Source: a virus. From it: a stretch of DNA of 45,791 nt. The stretch covers positions 1 to 45,791 of IMG/VR virus record IMGVR_UViG_3300042691_017408. One strand, written 5' to 3'. Under the pieces are notes generated by a model. The model saw only the letters and a program-made list of their open reading frames with translations, ran no database searches and was not told the origin of the DNA. The position numbers and the translations under genes were made by a program. Positions 29,597 to 37,117 of the stretch are shown here, piece by piece (the stretch's first letter is position 1; each line of letters starts with the position of its first letter).

Positions 29597-30001
29597 ATGA
29601 GCGTGTTTCATCTTGACGCGCCCAACCTGGGCGTCACCAGCACCGTCCGGCCGCTGACCGCTGCCGGCAACGAGGCCACCACCCTGACCGGCGCTCAGAC
29701 CGTGGGCGGCGTGGTCACCATGACCCCTTCGGCGGGTCGTGCGCTGACCACTGCCACTGCTGCGCAGATCGTCGCCGCCCTTGGCGATGGCGTCCGCGTC
29801 GGTTCGGCCTTTGAGCTGACCGTAGTCAACGCTGCGGCCGCAACCCATGCCATCACCCTCACTGCCCCCGGCAGTGGCGGCATCACCCTGGGTGGTGACA
29901 GCAGCATGGCGACCGTTGCGGCGGCCACCTCGGCCACCTACCTGGCCCGGGTGACCAATGTCGGCACCCCTGCCGTCACCTTCTACCGGAAGGGCGGCTG
30001 A
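29597..30001 (+). CDS. Head decoration-like protein
   Basis: A 134-residue protein, rich in Thr, Val, Ala and Gly with alternating beta strands (FELTVVNAAAATHAITLTAP, MATVAAATSATYLARVTN). It follows the capsid gene by 8 nt and has GAGGTAACCC upstream. Small beta-rich proteins here often cement or decorate the capsid. No exact family recognised. Confidence 0.65.
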   Translation: MSVFHLDAPNLGVTSTVRPLTAAGNEATTLTGAQTVGGVVTMTPSAGRALTTATAAQIVAALGDGVRVGSAFELTVVNAAAATHAITLTAPGSGGITLGGDSSMATVAAATSATYLARVTNVGTPAVTFYRKGG

Positions 30002-30165
30002 TGAGCCTGTTCGCCAATCGCTGGCGGACACTGCGGGAGGCTGCCTCTTCGGAGGTGGCCTCTTCCGCTATGGAGCCGCAACAGGAGCCGCAGCCGGCGC
30101 CCACACGCAAGGCCGGCAAGCTACCCCAACGCCTACAGCTGCAGCAGGATGAGCTACGCGCCTGA
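30001..30165 (+). CDS. 54-residue head-region protein
   Basis: MSLFANRWRTLREAASSEVA then a Gln/Pro-rich, basic tail (EPQQEPQPAPTRKAGKLPQR). The ATG overlaps the previous stop (TGATG) and the end overlaps the next gene by 17 nt. Disordered-looking. Possibly a small accessory of the head. Function unknown. Confidence 0.55.
   Translation: MSLFANRWRTLREAASSEVASSAMEPQQEPQPAPTRKAGKLPQRLQLQQDELRA
30115..30123 (+). promoter_or_regulatory. Late motif GGCAAGCTA toward 30149
   Basis: Lies within the small gene ending at 30165. CTA begins 28 nt before the ATG at 30149. Confidence 0.5.
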
Positions 30166-30382
30166 GTTCAGCAATTTCCGCTACATCAGCGGCACCGATA
30201 CCATCACCGGCCGCTTTGTCGCCCTGCTGGCGCTGGAGGCCACGGTGCTCAACACCGCGACCGTGTGCAGCAGCAGCCCCGACAGCCTGGCCAGCATGCC
30301 AATCCCGGCCGGCACGATGGTCACGGGCCTGTTCACCACCGTCAAGCTGACCAGCGGCAAGGTGCTGGCCTACGTCTCCTGA
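30149..30382 (+). CDS. Small structural protein, 77 aa
   Basis: MSYAPEFSNFRYISGTDTIT then GRFVALLALEATVLNTATVC and a beta-rich end. The ITGRFVALLALE segment recurs, to my recollection, in small cyanophage head or fibre proteins. Placed between capsid and minor head genes. Role uncertain. Confidence 0.6.
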   Translation: MSYAPEFSNFRYISGTDTITGRFVALLALEATVLNTATVCSSSPDSLASMPIPAGTMVTGLFTTVKLTSGKVLAYVS

Positions 30383-30385
30383 TAG

Positions 30386-31417
30386 GTGGCAGACCTTTCT
30401 GCCCAGGTTGAGGCATTCCTGAGGAATGCGCTGCGGCAGAAGAAGCTGGAAGACCGGCTCGTCGGCCAGGCGCTGCGGGATCTGCGGCGGACGCTGGTGG
30501 CGATCGAGCGGGTCGTGGGGCAGAGCGGCGTGCTCAGCGTCGGCCCGCAGCGTGAGCAGGCCATCGCCCGGGTGACAGCAGCGGTGGCCCGAAGCGTGCA
30601 GGAGTCGTTCGGCGTGCCGCAGCTGGCGGCCATGCAAGAGGCGCTGCGGCCGTTCGTTGAGCAGCAGATGGAGTTCGCCCGCCGGATGGTGGACATGGCC
30701 GGCGGCAGCCTGAGCCAGCCGGCGGCAGTTATGACGCCCATGCAGGCGTCGCGCATGGTCAACCAGGCCGTGGTGGCCGGCAAGACGCTGGAAGCCCAGC
30801 TCGGCGCCAGCCTGCCGGCGCTGGTGGCCGATCGGGTTGAGCGGTTCATCCGGCTGGGGCTGAGTGATGCCGCTGGCGAGACGGTCGCCACCTACCAGGA
30901 CGCCGTGGTCCGGGTGACCGAGCGCAACGTCGAGGCCCTCATCCGCACCGGCGTGCATGAGGTCGGCAGCCAGGCGCAGAGCCTCATCTACGAGTTCGAG
31001 ACAGACCCCGACTGGCTCGGCGCCGATGGGCTGGTGTGGACCGCGGTGCTTGACAGCCGGGCCTGCCCCGTGTGCCTGGGCCTTGACGGCCGCCGCTACC
31101 AGATTGGCACCCCGGCGGCCTACTTCGACGGTCGCAACAAGGTGAGCCCGCACCCCCAGTGCCGCTGCTACCTCGTCCCGTGGAAGTGGCGCAACGAGGA
31201 CATGCAGGGGCCGGATGGTCCTGAGCCCACCAGGCGGGAGGCCAAGGGTGACAACGGAGCCGAGGCATTGAGCTTCCGCAGGGCCGCCAAGCGATGGGTG
31301 AGGGACAACCCGGAGACGGCGCAGCAGATCTTCGGGAAGAAGCTCGGGCAGGACCTGGTGGACGGCAAGGTCAGCTTCGACCAGGCCATCAAGCGCTGGC
31401 GGCAACCTAAGGCCTGA
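30386..31417 (+). CDS. Minor head protein (phage Mu F-like)
   Basis: A 343-residue protein. A long helical N-terminus leads to the Mu F-type C-terminal module: TERNVEALIRTGVHEVGSQA, WTAVLDSRACPVCLGLDG, then SPHPQCRCYLVP. The Cys/His residues may bind metal. Such proteins connect portal and capsid and may enter the cell with the DNA. GTG 30386 starts 3 nt after the previous stop. Confidence 0.85.
   Translation: MADLSAQVEAFLRNALRQKKLEDRLVGQALRDLRRTLVAIERVVGQSGVLSVGPQREQAIARVTAAVARSVQESFGVPQLAAMQEALRPFVEQQMEFARRMVDMAGGSLSQPAAVMTPMQASRMVNQAVVAGKTLEAQLGASLPALVADRVERFIRLGLSDAAGETVATYQDAVVRVTERNVEALIRTGVHEVGSQAQSLIYEFETDPDWLGADGLVWTAVLDSRACPVCLGLDGRRYQIGTPAAYFDGRNKVSPHPQCRCYLVPWKWRNEDMQGPDGPEPTRREAKGDNGAEALSFRRAAKRWVRDNPETAQQIFGKKLGQDLVDGKVSFDQAIKRWRQPKA
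31401..31409 (+). promoter_or_regulatory. Late motif GGCAACCTA toward 31428
   Basis: In the last codons of the minor head gene. CTA begins 21 nt before the ATG at 31428. A bulged inverted repeat (AAGGCC..GGCTT) follows. It is the nearest late motif upstream of the sigma-like gene. Confidence 0.6.
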
Positions 31418-31427
31418 GGCTTGAGCC

Positions 31428-31985
31428 ATGCCTGTAACCGTCACCGCCACTGTCGGGGCCACCAACGCCAACAGCTACATCACCGTGGCGACCGGCAATG
31501 ACCTGGCCGATGTCTACCTCGGCACGCTGGCATGGAGCTCTGCCAGCACCGACAACCGAGGCCGGGCGCTGATCATGGCGACCCGCTACCTCGATGAGCT
31601 GGACTGGATCGGCAGCCGCGCAAGCGCCGCCCAGGCGCTGGCCTGGCCGCGCACCGAGGCCAAGTGCGGTGAATGGGACTTCGCCAGCAATGCGATCCCG
31701 CAACCGATCAAACAGGCCACGTTCGATCTGGCCGAGGCCCTGCTGGCATCGCCTGCCCTGCTGGGTGGCACCGGGGCCGGCAATGCAGAGCTGATCCCCG
31801 GCATTCCGAACGCCAGCCTGCGCAGCGCCAGCGTGGATGTGATCAGCGTTCAGTTCAAGGATGGCGCGGTGCCGAACAGCAGGAACGCCCTGAACGTGCT
31901 GCCGCATCTTCGGCAGGTGCTCGGCTGCTTGTGCCTGAGCGCTCCGGTCGGCGCTGGTGGGTCGGTTCGCATCCTCAGGCGGTAA
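31428..31985 (+). CDS. Head-tail connector (DnaT-like/head completion) protein
   Basis: A 185-residue protein. The pattern ANSYITVATGNDLADVYLG, RALIMATRYLDELDWIGSRA, AQALAWPRTEAKCGEW, then IPQPIKQATFDLAEALL matches phage proteins often labelled DnaT-like, which act as head completion or adaptor proteins. It lies between the minor head protein and tail tube genes, as expected. Confidence 0.75.
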   Translation: MPVTVTATVGATNANSYITVATGNDLADVYLGTLAWSSASTDNRGRALIMATRYLDELDWIGSRASAAQALAWPRTEAKCGEWDFASNAIPQPIKQATFDLAEALLASPALLGGTGAGNAELIPGIPNASLRSASVDVISVQFKDGAVPNSRNALNVLPHLRQVLGCLCLSAPVGAGGSVRILRR

Positions 31986-31999
31986 CGTTTGGAAATGGC
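31984..31999. promoter_or_regulatory. Dyad operator over the sigma-like gene start
   Basis: AACGTTTGGAAATGGC contains the ATG at 31995 in the same register as the VRR-NUC site (14506-14521). It is the only clear operator copy inside the late region. Confidence 0.5.
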
Positions 32000-32558
32000 A
32001 CCGCTCACGCTGCAGCTTGCACTCTTTGCGGAGCCGGAACGGCCCGAGGCGCGCTGCACGTCGCATCTGGCGGAGCCCTTCACCCGCGAAGAGCGACGCC
32101 GCTACGGGCGGATGTATGCCGACAATGTGCGACTGGTGCGCAAGTTCGCCGCACGCCTCCGGCAGCAATACGGCCACTGCCTGACGCCGGAAGACATCAA
32201 CAGCTGCGCTGATCTGGCCTTCCTCAAGGCGTGCCGGGCCTGGAAGCCGGAGAAAGGCGCCCTGTCCACCATCTACTGGCAGTTCGCCCGCGGGGAGGTG
32301 CTGCACTACCTGCGCAGCAACAACTGGGGCATCAGCGCCACACACAAGGCCCGCTCACTCGGCACCGCTGCTCGGCGGCTCCTGGATGCCGGCATGGATC
32401 CGGTAGAGGTGTGCCGGGAGCTGAGCATCAGCGCTGACGACCTGCGCGATGCGCTGGTGGCCACTGCAGGCATCTCGCATGACGTGATGGGCTTCGATCT
32501 ACACGTCTGCCAGCGGCCGACACCGTGGGAGGTGCTGGAGGCAGCAGAGGCAACCTAA
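31995..32558 (+). CDS. Phage sigma factor-like protein (region 2 present, region 4 not seen)
   Basis: A 187-residue protein. Residues about 42-115 read like sigma-70 region 2: NVRLVRKFAARLRQQ, TPEDINSCADLAFLKACRAW, PEKGALSTIYWQFARGEVLH, YLRSNN. A second helical part (GTAARRLLDAGMDPVEVCRE, SISADDLRDALVAT) may correspond to region 3. No -35-binding region 4 follows. It should direct host RNA polymerase to phage promoters, and GGCAASCTA is the obvious candidate target. It lies unexpectedly inside the head-tail operon, with an operator across its start codon. Start ATG 31995; TTG 31989 is the alternative. Confidence 0.7.
   Translation: MAPLTLQLALFAEPERPEARCTSHLAEPFTREERRRYGRMYADNVRLVRKFAARLRQQYGHCLTPEDINSCADLAFLKACRAWKPEKGALSTIYWQFARGEVLHYLRSNNWGISATHKARSLGTAARRLLDAGMDPVEVCRELSISADDLRDALVATAGISHDVMGFDLHVCQRPTPWEVLEAAEAT
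32549..32557 (+). promoter_or_regulatory. Late motif GGCAACCTA toward the tail tube gene
   Basis: Overlaps the end of the sigma-like gene. CTA begins 25 nt before the ATG at 32580. Confidence 0.6.
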
Positions 32559-32579
32559 GCCACATCGCAACAGCAGGAC

Positions 32580-33044
32580 ATGGGCTACTTCAACGCCCTC
32601 GGCTACAGGTTCTGGGTCAAGAAAGGCACCACTGCCAGCGCTGTGCCGACCACCAGCACCGGCCTGGTGGAAGTGCTCAGCCTCACCAATGCCGGCATCC
32701 AGGCGCAGTCCGACACGCAGGACGTGCTGGACTACAGCAGCACCCTCGGCTACAAGACCAGCCTCGTTACCGGGCAGAGCTACACCATCCCGATGGCCAT
32801 GAACCTGGACCTGAAGGACTCGGGCTACAAGGAACTCCGCGACGCTGCCGACAAGGCAGCCACTGGCGTCACCGTGCAGTGGTACCGCGAGAGCCCCGAG
32901 ATGGACGCCTCCGGCAACCCCGAGACCGTGGCCGGCGTGGCCTTCGTGACCAACTTCCAGGAGGACATCCAGGCCGGCAACGTGGCCACTGTCAGCTTCA
33001 CCCTGACCGGCTACGGCGCCCCGACCTGGACGGCTGAGACCTGA
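32580..33044 (+). CDS. Major tail tube protein
   Basis: A 154-residue protein starting MGYFNALGYRFWVKKGTTAS. Beta-rich, with NLDLKDSGYKELRDAADKAA, VQWYRESPEMDASGN and an end TVSFTLTGYGAPTW, the pattern of tail tube subunits (lambda V/HK97 type). It has its own late motif and a terminator directly after it, which fits high-level production. Hexameric rings of it would build the tail tube. Confidence 0.8.
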   Translation: MGYFNALGYRFWVKKGTTASAVPTTSTGLVEVLSLTNAGIQAQSDTQDVLDYSSTLGYKTSLVTGQSYTIPMAMNLDLKDSGYKELRDAADKAATGVTVQWYRESPEMDASGNPETVAGVAFVTNFQEDIQAGNVATVSFTLTGYGAPTWTAET

Positions 33045-33063
33045 TCGGCAGCCAACCACCACG

Positions 33064-33093
33064 GCCCCTGGCGTCACCGGCGCTGGGGGCTTT
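33064..33093 (+). terminator. Terminator after the tail tube gene
   Basis: GCCCCTGGCG (33064-33073) pairs with CGCTGGGGGC (33081-33090), with two wobble pairs, 7-base loop, then TTT. It separates the tail tube gene from the convergent minus-strand pair. Confidence 0.75.
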
Positions 33094-33104
33094 GTGCTGC
33101 GGCC

Positions 33105-33548
33105 TCACAGCCGGTTCTGCCCCAGCCGGCGCCATTCGCGGATGAAGAACTCGTTCAGCGGGTGCTTGTCCAAGGCGGGCTTGATCCAGTTGCGGGCCGG
33201 CATCGCCTTGCCGGTGCTGGTGGTGTAGCCGGTGAGGATGATCCCGGCATACATGAAGCCCCGATCGCTCTTGGCGTCCCAGGTGAATCGCAGCGTCGTG
33301 GCGTCGGGGTAGTCGCGGCGTTGCGAGCGCAGGAAGTTGCCGGTATCCACGATGTCGCGGGGGCTGCCCACGGTGCTGCCATTGCGCCGGCGCGTCTGCC
33401 CAGGCCAGCTGAACTGCACGGCCTGGATCTCCTGTTTGAGCTGCTCGCCCAACACATCCCCATAGGCTCGGATGATGGTGGGGATGCGCAGTTTCAACTG
33501 CGTGGCATTCCAGCCCTTCAGCTCCAGCCGTGCCTGGATCTCAGCCAT
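33105..33548 (-). CDS. Tail completion/gp10-like protein on the minus strand
   Basis: A 147-residue protein. Helical start (IPTIIRAYGDVLGEQLKQEI), then a beta part (FTWDAKSDRGFMYAGIILTG) and a C-terminal helix with WIKPALDKHPLNEFFIREWR, resembling HK97 gp10-type tail completion proteins. Such genes normally lie on the same strand between connector and tail tube; here the gene is inverted together with its upstream partner. Confidence 0.65.
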   Translation of the reverse strand: MAEIQARLELKGWNATQLKLRIPTIIRAYGDVLGEQLKQEIQAVQFSWPGQTRRRNGSTVGSPRDIVDTGNFLRSQRRDYPDATTLRFTWDAKSDRGFMYAGIILTGYTTSTGKAMPARNWIKPALDKHPLNEFFIREWRRLGQNRL

Positions 33549-33936
33549 CGGCGTAGGTGGCGAGGCGGATCCGATCGCCCAGGATGGTCTGCAGCGTGCC
33601 GCCGAGCAGGCCCGTGCTGCCGTAGGGGTAGCGCTCCTGCAGCACCTCGCATCGAATGGCCGGCTGGCCAGCGAATGCGACCGTGCCGGTCACGCCCGGC
33701 CGGATGCGTGCATCAAGGGCCTGGGGGCTGATGGCATAGCCCTCAAAGGTGATGGTGTCGGTGTCCACGCCCGGGAAGCCCTGCCCCGAGCGGCTGCCTT
33801 GCCTCAGGTACAGCGTCACCGTGACCGCTTCAGTCTGCGGCAGGACGTTGCCCGTATCCGGGTCGGTGGTGGTGCCCACGGTGGCCAAGGTGAACGTGGC
33901 CGAGGCATTGGCCAGGGCAGCGAGTGCGCTTGTCAT
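33541..33936 (-). CDS. Head closure-like protein on the minus strand
   Basis: A 131-residue beta-rich protein (ATFTLATVGTTTDPDTGNVL, AVTVTLYLRQGS, DRIRLATYADG) consistent with phage head-closure or stopper proteins. It overlaps the tail completion gene by 8 nt. A degenerate late motif (CCGGAAAACTAGG) lies 7 nt before its ATG, back to back with the tape-measure motif. Confidence 0.6.
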   Translation of the reverse strand: MTSALAALANASATFTLATVGTTTDPDTGNVLPQTEAVTVTLYLRQGSRSGQGFPGVDTDTITFEGYAISPQALDARIRPGVTGTVAFAGQPAIRCEVLQERYPYGSTGLLGGTLQTILGDRIRLATYADG

Positions 33937-33953
33937 GCCCTAGTTTTCCGGCC

Positions 33954-33962
33954 GGCAAGCTA
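33954..33962 (+). promoter_or_regulatory. Late motif GGCAAGCTA toward the tape measure gene
   Basis: CTA begins 21 nt before the GTG at 33981. GCCACT..AGTGGC forms a 6-bp inverted repeat just after the motif. Confidence 0.65.
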
Positions 33963-33980
33963 GGCCACTGAGGTAGAGCA

Positions 33981-36374
33981 GTGGCGGAACAGCTCGGGCA
34001 GGCGGTACTCACAATCTCGGCTGACACCCGGCAGCTCGACGCGGGCCTGCAACGCGCACGGCAGCAGGCGGAAGCCCTGCGCGGCGCCTTTGCGCAGATC
34101 GCCGGGGGTCTGAGCATCGCCGGCTCGCTTGCATTCGTCGGCAGCCAGATCAAAGAGCTGGACGCGGCCTCTGCAGCGGTCCGCACGCTTGGAGTCAACA
34201 GCGACGACCTGGCCACCAAGCTGAAAGCGCTATCGCTTGAACTGGGCAGCAGCGTCAGCCAGATTCAGCTCACCAAGGCCGCGTATGACGTGGCCAGTTC
34301 TGGCTTTGCTGATGCGGCCAGCGCTGCGCAGGTGCTCAAGGCCTCGGCGCTTGGCGCACAGGGCGGCTTTGCGCAGCTCGATGATGTCGTCCGCGCTGTT
34401 ACAGGCGTTCTGAATGCCTACGGGCTGTCGGCTGACAAGGCCACCGGCATCGTCGATCAGTTCCTGCAGACGCAGAACGATGGTGTCATCACGGTGCGGC
34501 AGTATGCGGCTGAGATCGGCAACATCGCCAGCATCGCCGCCGCTGGTGGTGTCGGCCTTGATCAACTCAACGCCGCCGTTGCCACCGCCACGCTGCGGGG
34601 TGTTCCCGTGGCGCAGACGTTCACCGGCCTGCGGCAAGCACTCAGCAGCATCATCAAGCCAAGCCAGCAGGCAGCCGAGCTAGCAGCCAGCCTGGGCCTG
34701 CAGTTCAACGTCTCGGCGCTGCAGTCCAAGGGCCTCGCAGGTGTGCTGGCTGATGTGCAGCGGGCCACCGGCGGATCGGCCGACAAGATCGCCATTCTGC
34801 TGGGCTCGGTCGAAGCCCAGGCCGCTGTGCAGCCGCTGCTGAATGACCGCCTCGCCAAATACAACGAGCTGCTAGCCAAGCAGGCAAACGCCAACGGTGC
34901 TGCAGCTGCTGCTGCTGAGATCAACGCCACCACCATCAGCGGCGGCCTGGCTCGGATCGGCAACGGCTTCTCCAACCTCGCAACCTCTCTTGACAAGACC
35001 CTGAATCCGCTGCTCGGTGGGTTCATCAAGAGCATCAACGAGATCCTGGTCAAGCTCAATCAGGTGGCTGCCGTTGCCCCTGATCGCGTGCTGGCGCGAG
35101 AAAAAGAAGCAACCGACATCGTTCAGCAGGCGATCGGTCCCTTCGGCGGCTCTGGCTTCTTTGGTGGCGTCACCGTCAAGTACAACGGCAAGACGTACAA
35201 GGGCAGCGCCACAGGCGTTCGGAACGACATCATCAATGACTTGCTGCAGCAGGAGCTGGCAGCGGTCAACAAGGCGGCCCCCACCGCCACTGGTGGCCAG
35301 GCAAGGGCCACGCCGCAGCAGCAGGCCGCCGCCGCTGGTCCTGTCATCTCCCCAGCCCAGGCCAACTTCATCCAGCAGACCGCCGCAGTTGAGCTGCGCG
35401 GGCTGCAGGAGAAGCTGGAGATCACGCGCCAGCTGGCCGGGCTGAATGAAGCCGAGCGCACCAGGCTGCAGAACCGGCTGGCGCTCAACGACAAGATCCG
35501 CGCCGTTCAGCAGACGCAGCTGCAGCTGGATCAGGAGCTGGCCAAGCCCAAGGGCTCCACCGGCTCACCGACAGAGCAGGATCCGGCCAAGCTGCTGGAC
35601 CTGCAGAACAAGGTCACGGCTGGCCAGGTGGAGGTCGCCACCCTCCGCCTCCAGAACCAGCAAGCCGACGCCGCTGCCCTGCGCACGCAGCAGGACCGCC
35701 TGCGGGGTCAGTCCCTGGAGGCCGCCAACGCCCGCGCCAAACTGGGCGCCACTCAGCAGCAGACGCAGCTGGAGCGGCAGGCGCTGGCCACCGGCCAGGA
35801 GGTGTCCCGCACGCAGCAGGTGCAGCTGCAGCAATGGCAGGGGTTTGCCGCTGCTGTCCGGCAACGCAACGAAGCTCAGCGAGCGCTGAATGCGGAGCTG
35901 CGCAAGCCCGCTGAGCAGCAGGACCGGGTGGTGCTGGGGGATCTGTTCAGCCGCGTGGCAGAGGCCAATAGGGGCGTCCGGCAGGCCTACGCAGACGCTG
36001 GGCTGGCACTGGTGCAGAACGCCCGCTCGGCAGCTGATGCGCTCCGCAGCGCCCAGCAAAGCTTCAACAGCGCTGCCCGTGGTGGGTTCAACCTGCTGAC
36101 GCCTCAGCTACAGCAGCAGCAAATCCAAGCCGCTCAGGCCAGCGTTCAACGGGCCGTGAACGCCGGGCTGATCCGCATCGGCGTCGACATCAGCACACCC
36201 GAGCGGCTGTTCCAGGTGGCGGGCTTCGCTGAGCAGATCATCCCGGCGCAGAAGCAACTGGAGCAGGCAATCAAGCAGAACGCCGACGCCACCGCAGCCC
36301 TCGCGCAGAAGGACTGGAGCGTCTACGTCTCCGTGCCAGGCCAACCCACATTCGTGCCGCTCTCCAACAAATGA
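33981..36374 (+). CDS. Tail tape measure protein
   Basis: A 797-residue protein. The N-terminal 350 residues carry a TP901-type tape-measure domain (LTKAAYDVASSGFADAASAA, GVITVRQYAAEIGNIASIAA, TATLRGVPVAQTFTGLRQAL). The rest is Gln/Ala-rich coiled coil, with a Pro/Lys linker. At about 0.15 nm per residue it suggests a tail near 120 nm. It sets tail length and passes into the cell with the DNA. GTG start after a late motif. Confidence 0.88.
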   Translation: MAEQLGQAVLTISADTRQLDAGLQRARQQAEALRGAFAQIAGGLSIAGSLAFVGSQIKELDAASAAVRTLGVNSDDLATKLKALSLELGSSVSQIQLTKAAYDVASSGFADAASAAQVLKASALGAQGGFAQLDDVVRAVTGVLNAYGLSADKATGIVDQFLQTQNDGVITVRQYAAEIGNIASIAAAGGVGLDQLNAAVATATLRGVPVAQTFTGLRQALSSIIKPSQQAAELAASLGLQFNVSALQSKGLAGVLADVQRATGGSADKIAILLGSVEAQAAVQPLLNDRLAKYNELLAKQANANGAAAAAAEINATTISGGLARIGNGFSNLATSLDKTLNPLLGGFIKSINEILVKLNQVAAVAPDRVLAREKEATDIVQQAIGPFGGSGFFGGVTVKYNGKTYKGSATGVRNDIINDLLQQELAAVNKAAPTATGGQARATPQQQAAAAGPVISPAQANFIQQTAAVELRGLQEKLEITRQLAGLNEAERTRLQNRLALNDKIRAVQQTQLQLDQELAKPKGSTGSPTEQDPAKLLDLQNKVTAGQVEVATLRLQNQQADAAALRTQQDRLRGQSLEAANARAKLGATQQQTQLERQALATGQEVSRTQQVQLQQWQGFAAAVRQRNEAQRALNAELRKPAEQQDRVVLGDLFSRVAEANRGVRQAYADAGLALVQNARSAADALRSAQQSFNSAARGGFNLLTPQLQQQQIQAAQASVQRAVNAGLIRIGVDISTPERLFQVAGFAEQIIPAQKQLEQAIKQNADATAALAQKDWSVYVSVPGQPTFVPLSNK

Positions 36375-37117
36375 CCGCCATCGTCACTATCGGCACGTTC
36401 ACCACCTCGCGGCTGACGGCGCAACCGTTCGGCTACGAGGGGACCGCACGCTCTGGCCTCACCGCTCGCACCTTCCGCATCGCCGGCCTACTCACCGCTG
36501 CCGAGTGGGCAACGCTCATCGGCGTCTACAACACCTGGCGCGACACCCGCATCACCGACGCCGACACCCTGCAGTCCGGCGTTGTCGGCACCACCGTCAG
36601 CCTCACGCTCGCCAGCATCAACGGCCTCAGCGTCTCGAGCCTCGCCTGCTGGTTTGCAGACCCGCCCAGCGGCGACCAGGTCGGCGCCTATGTGCAGGCC
36701 ACCGTGACGCTGGTGGATGCAGCCCAGGCCCTGGCGGTGGTCCTGCGCGAGCGGGAGAAGACCAAGGACGCCGACAAGCCCAACCTCGGCACCGTGACGC
36801 TGGGCTCGGCGGTGGTGACGCTCACCCGGCCGATGGAGACCCGCCGTGATGGCCCATCCGTGGCGCTCACCGCTGCCGGCACTAGCTACATCACCGGGCC
36901 ACTCAAGGCGCACAAGATCCGGCAGATCGAAGGCTGGATCAGCTCGGGAACCTACGAGAACCTGCTCTCCTGGTGGGACACCACCATCAGCAGCGTGCCG
37001 GCCGTGGGCAGCTGGTTCCCAGTGTCCGAGCCGGATGTCACCGTCGAGATCGATGTCTCCGGTGGCGTCAAGACGACCCGTTACAACGTCAGCCTCACGG
37101 CGCTGCAGATCCTCTGA
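36371..37117 (+). CDS. Distal tail-like protein
   Basis: A 248-residue protein of repeated beta strands (LTARTFRIAGLLTAAEWATL, SYITGPLKAHKIRQIEGWIS, GVKTTRYNVSLTALQIL). It lies between the tape measure and the hub gene and overlaps both (ATGA and TGATG), the usual position of the distal tail protein that joins tube and tip. Assignment rests on position and beta character. Confidence 0.65.
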   Translation: MTAIVTIGTFTTSRLTAQPFGYEGTARSGLTARTFRIAGLLTAAEWATLIGVYNTWRDTRITDADTLQSGVVGTTVSLTLASINGLSVSSLACWFADPPSGDQVGAYVQATVTLVDAAQALAVVLREREKTKDADKPNLGTVTLGSAVVTLTRPMETRRDGPSVALTAAGTSYITGPLKAHKIRQIEGWISSGTYENLLSWWDTTISSVPAVGSWFPVSEPDVTVEIDVSGGVKTTRYNVSLTALQIL

